From IMG/VR virus record IMGVR_UViG_3300006803_001784, positions 1 through 33,212 of that record: DNA of 33,212 nucleotides, one strand, 5' to 3'. This DNA comes from a virus. Position numbers and translations under genes: made by a program. Shown one piece after another: positions 24,001 to 31,700 of the stretch. The notes under the pieces were generated by a model, which was not told the origin of the DNA, did not search any database, and saw only the letters and a list, made by a program, of their open reading frames with translations. The stretch's first letter is position 1; each line of letters begins with the position of its first letter.

Positions 24001-24656
24001 CGACAGTTACCGTAACCGACGGTGGTGGTTTAACCGACACAGTGGGAATAACTATAGCTGAAAAAGAGGAACTTAAAAAAATCATTCACAGAAGGTTTAC
24101 GGCGCATGTTAAAGAACCAAATAAAGATATAAACCAGCTTGCTAAGACATTTACGTCATACATAGGAAGAGGCAGCGTTAATAAAACGGTTGATGCAAGT
24201 AATCCTAGAGTTGGTAATATAATGTACTCCGACAAGAACAAAACACTTTTAGCTGATAAAATAGCTGAAAGAAGCGGTTTTACTAACTACTACGCGGATA
24301 ATAGACATATAATGATAATTTACAAGTATACTAAGCTCGGTTATCCCATAGCAGGTATAAATGGTAGCGGCAATGAAAATGTCGAAGCTAAGTATGACTA
24401 CGTAGTTATACATAGGGATACTTCTGTAATTATATATAAGAGTGAATTTTATACTCCGAATACTTTAGCTATATTAAGGTCTTCAGGCAAGCCGGGGAAA
24501 TATAAATCAGACCGTATGGCTTGGGAAGCTGGCCAAAACGACACTATAGCCGCGGCATTAGCGCCTTACAATGGAGGCGGTACATATGAGAACACCCTAT
24601 GGACTGACGACGACACTGATGCTAATTGGAAACGATGGTATAAATTTAAAAAATAA
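21063..24656 (+). CDS. Central and major part of the tail stabilization protein (1197 aa)
   Basis: Largest tail component. The start resumes the family pattern (IIMQDLSTMAEPVVIVSGDF, then NLITGINVIEDLLFWTDNRN), with RNQPRKININKA, IYGNYLSS-like segment (RIVYGNYLSSYQYPTDA), VLSDRYGRQSPVILSS, GWYSYRLVVKQTQQDYYNIY, SLFGDNINKVPRS, and FETEPFESKLDVYYETSTCG, all typical. After residue ~740 comes a region with cadherin-like repeats (SIDEDIADTTAIGTVEATKG; VSNVEVLYDERFD; TVTVTDGGGLTDTVGIT), probably an exposed surface. The last ~200 residues have no name I can give. Start: ATG 21063 directly after in-frame stop 21057; context suggests re-initiation. It ends 4 bases before the third part. Confidence 0.78.
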   Translation: MAANKIIMQDLSTMAEPVVIVSGDFLNFSQNNLITGINVIEDLLFWTDNRNQPRKININKAINDTSYYDSEDKISVAKYSPYAAPILVEHQNPSTVTNVRTLTNESSISSEYMKENFLRFSYRYKFHDNEYSLIAPFTQVVFAPQNNGCIIADSAETDPNASTLITNETVALAKYGAKNAFRTGRLPVMQNSINNVQLRVPLPMSNDINLGYTRRFDGTVSASSSFDVDGGTLAAGTYIIKGADDSATTDGICQVIFTSNQSGTPITVTTASGTASGSDNDQLAFVPMWENAFNLKSIEILVKESDDAAVRVVGEIDVKDLRSFYDNVDIYPHKVWSNQPTFWRHCVVFNYKSENPYKVLPEGDIVRVSDKIPIQAKSQEVVSNRIVYGNYLSSYQYPTDAAGNKGISYTVSSSAKGAQEITSSVPNDWLNLQHAEFAHRYASIKQRRTYQVGIVLSDRYGRQSPVILSSVKQGKNRALYNVSDTVTVANDPGWNSTLGFSAGPGGSGNFSWSSEEDNIIGKLLTIEFKDSFIVPLEQAYSSNNVLGWYSYRLVVKQTQQDYYNIYASHPATEDANSSSPSYISLFGDNINKVPRSILEVDINKNNLSGSDELLFPKVIQSGATDTESIMQTHDNSTLIDVVNLGTVSQFDTASSPSLPDVVFNQNKNPLLAEILNLNVFYDTTNPTSTPADYEGLTVFETEPFESKLDVYYETSTCGLVTDLNYSLNYAPPASAPTEESIQFTGGSLSTSIDEDIADTTAIGTVEATKGNASNSLQFEILHLWSYLNNNQVDIKNRVSLSTAGALTATGVGFAHRNSAYDEYDLVTLVSEYTSGGAYTGSAIRTLQLSVNNVAPNISAQSVSNVEVLYDERFDTDVVATGEIYTGSADNGGLNAVEKNNGLTFDIDFATLTARDAASSDIVKAWANQAFKVVQQNDKWVLKTTWVYELNDKWDQYGLPGLEQTGKVNKAAFFDSTNKVATVTVTDGGGLTDTVGITIAEKEELKKIIHRRFTAHVKEPNKDINQLAKTFTSYIGRGSVNKTVDASNPRVGNIMYSDKNKTLLADKIAERSGFTNYYADNRHIMIIYKYTKLGYPIAGINGSGNENVEAKYDYVVIHRDTSVIIYKSEFYTPNTLAILRSSGKPGKYKSDRMAWEAGQNDTIAAALAPYNGGGTYENTLWTDDDTDANWKRWYKFKK

Positions 24657-24660
24657 ACAA

Positions 24661-26040
24661 ATGCCTATAAAATTAGAAATATCGTACTTCAATACATTCA
24701 TTATATCAAACTCGGCGACTAGTGATAGAGATGCTATAGAGGGGATTTGGTATGTGGAAGAGTCTAGAATAAAAGGTAAGTATAACGGGACGCAAGTTGA
24801 CTATGGTGTGAAGGCTTACATGACCGACACTGACTACGAACCACAGAGGAAGTCTAATGAATTAATATACTCTGGAATATACAACAAAAAAACAGGTGTT
24901 AACAGAACTAATGAATTTCCTACTGGTAGTGATATAACTCGAGCGCTTGATCCAAAATATGGCTCCATACAAAAGTTATTTGCTGAAGACAATAGCTTAA
25001 ACATTTTCCAAGAAGCGAAGGTGCATTCGGCGTTAATAGATAAAGATGCTATTTATACCGCTACTGGTAGTGAGCTGATAGCAACTAGCAATAAAGTAAT
25101 TGGCAGCATAACGCCTTACTTACACGCTAACGGTATTTCACAACACCCTGAGACTCACTCTTACCACAACGGCAGGCAGTATTTTGCAGATAAAGATAGA
25201 GGCGCTATTTTACGGTTGAGTAGAGATGGTATCACTGAAATATCTGAGTATGGAATGAAGACGTTTAGTAGGGAAGCCTTAGCTAATGCTGATTTTATTA
25301 GAGGTATGTATGACGCAAGAAGATCTGAGTACGTACTATCTATAGGTAACACAGATGAAACAGACAGTGATATATCTATCGGCAAGAAGTTTAATACGTT
25401 AACTGAGGAAAGTGATGAAATGAAATTCATTACAATGGGCTTTTACGAAAAAAACAACGGATGGACTTCAATATATTCATATAAGCCAAGTTTTGGGTTT
25501 AGCTATAAAAACAATTTTTTTACGTATAACAATTATAATTTATGGCAACATTATAGCCAAAATGTTCCTAGATGCAATTTTTACGGAAGTGGTAATGATC
25601 CTGCTTATATTCAATTAATAATAAACGACCAGCCATCTAACGTTAAAAACTTTTTAACCGTTAACTACGAAGGTTCTCACGGGTGGACGGCTACTGATAT
25701 AAATTCTGAAAAATATGGACCCGTAAATGGTTTGGCTGGTTATACAGAAACACTAGAAGAAGCATATGACATACCTGTCTGCGGATCGCAGATGGAAGGT
25801 GATGATGGTATAAGCGTAAACATTGGATTTATAAATAAAGAAGGTGAATACAATGCGGGTTTAATAAACAAAAATAATGACTTCTATCACGATTTTGAGT
25901 TTTCTCACACAAGTGGTTTAAAAGGACATTATTTAGACCTAACCATGTCAACCAGAAATATTAACGGAGCAACAGCTGCCCAAGAAGGTCCTGTATCACT
26001 TTTTACTGTATCTTCGGAAGCAAAAGTTTCTTCTATATGA
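24661..26040 (+). CDS. C-terminal part of the tail stabilization protein (459 aa)
   Basis: Continues the same family: EESRIKGKYNGTQVDYGVKA, NELIYSGIYNKKTGVNRTNE, PKYGSIQKLFAEDNSLNIFQ, ALIDKDAIYTATGSEL, VIGSITPYLHANGISQHPET, DKDRGAILRLSRDGITEISE. In the single-chain relatives that I recall, these motifs follow the cadherin-like region in one polypeptide. Start ATG 24661 (MPIKLEISYF) follows AAAATAAACAA. The frame is open upstream to at least 24571 and overlaps the previous gene in the +1 frame, so a +1 slip in the A-rich run near 24645-24656 could also join them, but a clean start makes separate translation more likely. It overlaps the cupin-like gene by ATGA. Confidence 0.78.
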   Translation: MPIKLEISYFNTFIISNSATSDRDAIEGIWYVEESRIKGKYNGTQVDYGVKAYMTDTDYEPQRKSNELIYSGIYNKKTGVNRTNEFPTGSDITRALDPKYGSIQKLFAEDNSLNIFQEAKVHSALIDKDAIYTATGSELIATSNKVIGSITPYLHANGISQHPETHSYHNGRQYFADKDRGAILRLSRDGITEISEYGMKTFSREALANADFIRGMYDARRSEYVLSIGNTDETDSDISIGKKFNTLTEESDEMKFITMGFYEKNNGWTSIYSYKPSFGFSYKNNFFTYNNYNLWQHYSQNVPRCNFYGSGNDPAYIQLIINDQPSNVKNFLTVNYEGSHGWTATDINSEKYGPVNGLAGYTETLEEAYDIPVCGSQMEGDDGISVNIGFINKEGEYNAGLINKNNDFYHDFEFSHTSGLKGHYLDLTMSTRNINGATAAQEGPVSLFTVSSEAKVSSI

Positions 26041-26636
26041 CAGAGCAGGATATTAACGAGCAGGTATTAAATTCACCTTTAACAAAAGAGCAAGCGAAAA
26101 AGCAGTGGGTAAGAGCTACTGAAAACATGAATATAAAGCATTCTTTTACGTTTGATGAAATGTGGGAAACGGCGGCTGAGCTAAGAAAGAAAAAAAAGTT
26201 TAGAGATGAAATTACTTTAGCCCATGAAGCGCTGGAAAAAAATGAAAAAGCAATGACGGGTGAAGAGCTGCATGCTTACAACCCGGTAAAGCACACATTT
26301 GCAGATAATTGTTACGTTAGAGAAATATTTAATCCAGCTGGACAAATAATTGTAACTAAAATACATAAAAAAGAACATCCTTTTTTTTTAATGAAAGGTA
26401 CAATGTCCATTTTAACCGAAGATGGAGTAGTTAAAATAGAAGCTCCTCACAATGGTATAACAAAGCCGGGCACTAAAAGAATAATTTATACACATACAGA
26501 TTGTATATTTATTACAGTACACGGAACAAACAAAAAAACACCACAGGAAGTTGAAGAAGAAGTTATTGCTAAAAACTTTGACGATCCTGTAATATCAATA
26601 GAAGAGATTAATTTACTAAAAACAAATAAAGAATGA
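26037..26636 (+). CDS. Cupin-like small virion-module protein (199 aa)
   Basis: Residues 1-85 are helical and charged (PLTKEQAKKQWVRATENMN; ETAAELRKKKKFRDEITLAH). Residues about 92-165 form a beta-rich segment fitting a small cupin barrel: NCYVREIFNPAGQIIVTKIH, KKEHPFFLMKGTMSIL, VKIEAPHNGITKPGTKRIIY, TDCIFITVHGTN. His and Glu around IHKKEHPFF could bind metal, but the complete cupin motif is not there, so catalysis is uncertain. Such proteins are common beside tail genes of marine phages; role unknown. Overlaps by ATGA with both neighbours point to coupled translation. Confidence 0.65.
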   Translation: MTEQDINEQVLNSPLTKEQAKKQWVRATENMNIKHSFTFDEMWETAAELRKKKKFRDEITLAHEALEKNEKAMTGEELHAYNPVKHTFADNCYVREIFNPAGQIIVTKIHKKEHPFFLMKGTMSILTEDGVVKIEAPHNGITKPGTKRIIYTHTDCIFITVHGTNKKTPQEVEEEVIAKNFDDPVISIEEINLLKTNKE

Positions 26637-27310
26637 GTTTTATAGCAGGCGCAATAATTATTGGTGCATCAGTTGCCGTTGCCGCTGGCGGAACAACTGC
26701 TATTATGGCAGGTGTGCAATCTAACAAGGCTAAAAAGCAAGGAAAAAAATACGCTGAGCAATTAGCTTCTTTAGAGGCTAATAGACAGGAAATAATAAAT
26801 CCAGCTGATGCCGTTAAAGACATGAGCTCCCAAATACAAAATCCTTATGCTAATTTGCAGGTAGCCACGCAAGCTGCGGAAATGCAAGCTACACAAGCTG
26901 ACATATCATTAGCAAACACACTAGACTCTTTAAGATCTACTGGCGCTGGTGCGGGTGGAGCAACTGCTTTAGCTAGAGCAGCAGCCCAAAGTAAAAGAGA
27001 AGTTTCAGCTAGCATAGAGTCTCAGGAAGCCGCAAACGCTAGACTAAGAGCTCAGGGTGAACAACAAAGACAACAATTAGTTTTGGGAGAACAAGCTAGA
27101 GTACAAAATGCCCAAATGGCAGGAGCCCAGTATATGTTTGGAGCGCAAGAACAAAGAGAAATGACTCAATTAGATAGAATAGCTGGTCAACAACAAAATG
27201 CTGAATTTCTAAAAGCACAATACCAACAACAAATGATGGGTGCAATATCTAGTACCGCTTCTAATACCGCTTCTATGGGTGCAGGATTTGCTTCAGGTGG
27301 GGGTTATTAA
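26633..27310 (+). CDS. Putative internal virion / membrane-penetrating protein (225 aa)
   Basis: The N-terminus has a hydrophobic, Gly/Ala-rich segment (residues 2-29, FIAGAIIIGASVAVAAGGTT) like a glycine-zipper membrane helix. The rest is Gln/Ala-rich and helical (LASLEANRQE; AALARAAAQ-type; ANARLRAQGEQQRQQLVLGE; AQYMFGAQEQREMTQLDRIA), and ends in a flexible Ser/Gly tail. This layout, in a neck/tail-end gene position before two large proteins, parallels the T7 gp14-type ejected protein that forms a channel in the outer membrane. Homology to gp14 is not claimed, only likeness of design and position. The next gene follows after 12 bases. Confidence 0.65.
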   Translation: MSFIAGAIIIGASVAVAAGGTTAIMAGVQSNKAKKQGKKYAEQLASLEANRQEIINPADAVKDMSSQIQNPYANLQVATQAAEMQATQADISLANTLDSLRSTGAGAGGATALARAAAQSKREVSASIESQEAANARLRAQGEQQRQQLVLGEQARVQNAQMAGAQYMFGAQEQREMTQLDRIAGQQQNAEFLKAQYQQQMMGAISSTASNTASMGAGFASGGGY

Positions 27311-27322
27311 TAAAAAAACAAA

Positions 27323-28747
27323 ATGGCTGAAGAACAAAAAGATTATAGATCAAGAATTTATCACGATCCTGCTAGCAACGTTAAAGCCGGCTCTTATAGA
27401 TCGACTGGGGCTTATGCTAATCCAGCGGTATCCTACGTAGACTATACGGTAATACAAAAAGCAGGAGATGCTGCCGCTAGAAATATTTCAAGTGCCGTAA
27501 TGGCGAAGCAAGATGCTAGGCTTAAATTTGAAAATGAAATAAAAGAAAACTATAGTAAGTATTTAGAATCAGCTGCAATAAATACTTCGCTATCTCTTGG
27601 TGATATGGTCCAAGATGAACTAAACGAAAACCTAAAGTCTTTTGATAACTTTTTAGATTTAGACCAAAGACAGCAAGCGGAAACACTAAGAGGTGTAGAA
27701 GAGTTCAATAGTAAGAATAAAATCATAGATAAAACTATGAAAGAAATAGGATCTTACGAGATAGATATAATGGACCTTGATAAGCCTTCTATGAAGATAG
27801 TTAACTCTTGGATGAAAGGAGATATGGACGCCGTTAAGTCTATTGCTTATACAGATGGTAGAATTGGCGCTGATTACGAATATACTAACCCAGAGACTGG
27901 AGAAAAAACAATTGTTACGCAAAGAGATATATTAGCAGAGCTATCTACGTTAAAAAATATAACACCAGAATTAGAAGCTTTTGATAGTGCTACTACGGCA
28001 AATGCTAAGCTACAGCAAAACATAGTCAACTCAGACGCAAACCGTTACTCTAAAAGAGACATTATAGCAGAGCAAGCGCCGAAGTTTTTAAATGCGATGG
28101 AGCATGATACCAAAGCATTAATATATCAAAACAGGGTAAACAAAGGCATCGACTATCACCCTGAATCATTAGACGGCTTTGATTTTGAAAGTGAAGATGA
28201 GATGAAGTCTTATTGGGCGGAGCAAGACAAGGAACTACTCGGTTATATAACTAACCAATTTGATGAAAAAGTAATGCAACCAAAACCAGCTATATATGTA
28301 CCAAAGTCAACAGGTAGTACAGGAAGCGGGGGTAGCAATAGTGGCAGTGAATATGGAGTTAGACCAGCGGCCACTGTAGTTTTAGATCAAAACCTAATGA
28401 AAGGTGGTAAGTTTAATCCAGATAAAGCAAAGGCCGCCAAGGAATCTATTGAGTCTAAACTATTAGACATAATATCAGGTGGTAAAAAATTTACGCAAAG
28501 TCAAGCCGATATTGATAAAGCTGCTTTAGCAGCGGAAGACTACATTAAGTCTCTTAAAAATGGAACAGATGCTAATACCGCTAGAATATTACAAGGCTCT
28601 AATACAATAATTAACAATAGATATATACCAATACAAGATCCGTTTTTTATTGTTAACGATGCTGGGGAGATAGAATTACACTACAGCTTAGAACAAAAAG
28701 GAAGTCAAAGCACAGGCGGAGTCAGAGGAGAATATGACGATATTTAA
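27323..28747 (+). CDS. Putative internal virion protein (474 aa)
   Basis: Unknown family, helical and soluble. Segments: N-terminal disordered start (MAEEQKDYRSRIYHDPASNV), a helical core of ~250 residues (ISSAVMAKQDARLKFENEIK, ENLKSFDNFLDLDQRQQAET, TLKNITPELEAFDSATTANA), a Gly/Ser linker at residues ~331-345 (STGSTGSGGSNSGSEYG), a C-terminal helical part (KESIESKLLDIISGGKKF) and a beta end (DPFFIVNDAGEIELHYSLEQ). Its place between the channel-like 225-aa protein and the giant protein suggests it is packaged in the head and ejected, as T7 gp15 is. No enzymatic motif is visible. Confidence 0.62.
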   Translation: MAEEQKDYRSRIYHDPASNVKAGSYRSTGAYANPAVSYVDYTVIQKAGDAAARNISSAVMAKQDARLKFENEIKENYSKYLESAAINTSLSLGDMVQDELNENLKSFDNFLDLDQRQQAETLRGVEEFNSKNKIIDKTMKEIGSYEIDIMDLDKPSMKIVNSWMKGDMDAVKSIAYTDGRIGADYEYTNPETGEKTIVTQRDILAELSTLKNITPELEAFDSATTANAKLQQNIVNSDANRYSKRDIIAEQAPKFLNAMEHDTKALIYQNRVNKGIDYHPESLDGFDFESEDEMKSYWAEQDKELLGYITNQFDEKVMQPKPAIYVPKSTGSTGSGGSNSGSEYGVRPAATVVLDQNLMKGGKFNPDKAKAAKESIESKLLDIISGGKKFTQSQADIDKAALAAEDYIKSLKNGTDANTARILQGSNTIINNRYIPIQDPFFIVNDAGEIELHYSLEQKGSQSTGGVRGEYDDI

Positions 28748-28756
28748 ATAAAAACA

Positions 28757-31700
28757 ATGGAGAAACTTTATAATAAGTTACACGAACAAGGCCTTTATAC
28801 TAAATCGTTTGAAGAGTTTAAAGTTCAATTCAACAATGAAGAGTCTGTAAACAAGCTTTACAACAATCTTCATTCATCCGGACAATATACAAAAAGTCAG
28901 GATAACTTTAAGCAACAATTTGGTTTTCAAATGGGAAAGCCACAAGGTGCTCAGAATGCGGTTGTGACTGCGGCACCGGGGGAAGAGCAAGCCGATACTA
29001 CAAAGTATACAACTCAGTTAGAAAATGGTTTCAAAGGATCACCGGAAGAGGATCCTATGGAAGCCACAAGAAAAGCTAGAGAGTATGAATTAAACAACCA
29101 AACTTGGATTGAAAGAACTTTTGATAGAAATCCATTAACGGAATTTGCAGGTGATATGTATAGAGCTGCTGCTGGTGGCTTTGTTGCAGGTGACGTTTCA
29201 GATGAAGCGCTAGATTTGTTGTCGGGTTTTACGAGTGAAGAAGACATAGAGGAATGGATAGAGGCTCATGAAGCATCGTCTAAATACCAACAGTCAGATG
29301 AAATGGCTGAGTTCAATAGAATTGCAGACGAAGAAGGTGTTTGGGCTTTTGTTACAAAGGCTATAACTGAAAAGCAAAGTTTACTTAAAGTTGCTCCTGA
29401 AATAATGATACAAAGTGTTGCTCAAATGTTGGGTAGCGAATCCGCTTTAGCAACCGGGGGTACTGTTGTTGGAACAGGTACTGCTATAGGTGCGGTTGGA
29501 GGACTTGGCGTTCTGTCGGCAGGGACAGCAACTGCAGGCGCTATTGCATCTATACCGACTGCTTATGCAGCCGCTGGAGCTGTTTTAGAAGCAGGTATGT
29601 CTTTCTCTGGATATATAGATGAAGAGCTACAAGAAAGAGGCTTAAAGCTCAATAAAGAAAATGTTAAAACTTTACTAGAAGACGACGACTTTGTTATAGC
29701 TGCTAGGGCAAAAGCCGCTTCTAGGGGAATTATTATAGGTGCTGTTGATAGAATGACAGCGGGGGTGGGTGCTAAAGTAGGAGCTAAGCTTGGAGCAAGC
29801 ACGCTTAAAAACGTTGGTGCACAAGTTGTTATAGAAAGTGCTGGAGGTGGCGGTGGTGAAGCTGCAGCTCAATTACTAACAGAGGGTGAACTAGAAGTTA
29901 AAGAAGTATTTTTAGAAACGCTTGGTGAAGCGCCTGGTGCTGGTGTCAATATAGCTAAGACTACACTACAAGCAATGCTACCCGGTGAATACAAAATAGA
30001 AGGACAAACCGTAGGTAAAGAAGAAATAAATAGTGCTATAGATAAGTTTGAAGATACAGACTTTGCTAAGACTAATTTTGACATTAAAAATAATCCGGCT
30101 TTAAAAGAAAAAGTTGAGAAAAGAAAAACAGAGTTAAAAGAAAAATCAGAGGCTTTTGAAGCTAAGCAAACTGAAATACAAGAACAAGTTGACATAGATA
30201 ACAAAGCTGACGAAGCTAAAATAAAAGAATTAAGAAGCACGTTAAAGGAAGGCCCAAAACAACCAGCATACGACAAGCCAACAGTATTTACGACCCCAAC
30301 AAGTGAAAGATATGGGACTGTAAACAGACAAGACGGTAAAGGTGAGGTAGCTCTTACGGAAGAGGAGTACAACAATGAAGTCTCTTTGTTTGAACAACAA
30401 CCAACAGAAACTACAAAAGAACAACAAGCAAATACTTTAGATAAAATAAAGTCCTTAAAAGAAGGCATAGAAAGTAGAAACACTAACCTACAAGAATCTG
30501 CGGCTTTATTAGAGTCTGTAAAGAAAGGTTATGTTAACGAAAAGCTTGGCAAAAACATTGACTTCGCTAAGCGATATGCTAAGTTTTTTAACTTAAAAGT
30601 TATAGATAACTTAACCCCAGAAGAATTAATGGATAAGTATTCTTTAACTAAAGAAGAAACTGAAACTGTTGCTGGTTTTATTGACGATGGCACTGGCGAA
30701 ATAGTAATAAACAAGCTTGCTGCTTTAAACCAAGTAGACGTAAACGTTGGATCGCACGAGTTATTGCATGGTATAATGACCTCTGTGTTTAAAAACATAA
30801 ACGAAGCAACAGGTATAGACTCTAAAGTAGAGCTTGTTAATAGCTTCTTAAGTACACTTAGCACTGCTGATCGGAAAAAACTAACCGACACTATAGAAGT
30901 TAAAGATAAAAAAGGTGAAAGAATTTATAGTGAAGATTATCTACAAAAAAACCCTGATGAATACTTAACACAGTTTAGTGATTTAATAAACAATGGTGAA
31001 ATAGAATTTAACGAAACCACGTTTGAACAACTAGGTGATTATTTTACACCTATGTTTAGAATGTTTGGTATGAAAAAACTGAAGTTTAAAGATGGACAAG
31101 ACGTCTATAACTTCATGAAAGAATATCAAAAAAGTATTAAATCAGGAAAACTACATAAGTCGTTTATTGCCGCAACTGGCGGTAGTGTAAGTGGTATAAA
31201 TATTCAGCTAGATGAAATAGTTCCAACAGGAAGTGTTGCCGCTGTTACTAAAGAAGAAGAAGAAAAAGTTGAAACTGTTACTAAAGAAGAAGAACCAGTT
31301 AAAGCTGAAGTTGTTACACCAGAAACAAAGCAAAAACAAAAAAGACAGCGCAAGCCGGCTACTAAGAAAGTTGAAGCTAAAGAAGAGCCTGTGGTTTCTC
31401 CACGTAGACAAGCGGCTACTGATATGCGTAGCATTGCTGCTTTAACTAAAAAAGAATTTGCTGAACTCTTTAAAGACAAGTATAAAACTGCTAGAGAAGT
31501 CGATGTTAATTATGAAAACTATATTAACCAAAGATCTAAAAAAGAAACTAAAAGAAGAAGATCAGAAAAAGTAAGGTTTTCTAAAAAGGGCGCGCCTATA
31601 GGAGACCAAATAAAGTCAATAGTTCCAGACGGAACTACAAAAGATGAATACGATACTTTTAACTTAATAGAGGCCTACCAAAGATTAGTAGCTGGTAGCA

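Noticed and set aside
24571-24660. N-terminal extension of the 459-aa piece from the ATG at 24571
   Set aside because: These codons overlap the end of the 1197-aa gene in another frame and show no family pattern; the ATG at 24661 has a good leader and starts the recognised sequence.
29869-30483. 204-aa open frame on the - strand within the giant gene
   Set aside because: Antisense shadow of a Lys/Glu-rich coiled-coil region; Ser/Leu/Phe/Cys-rich with no domain pattern.
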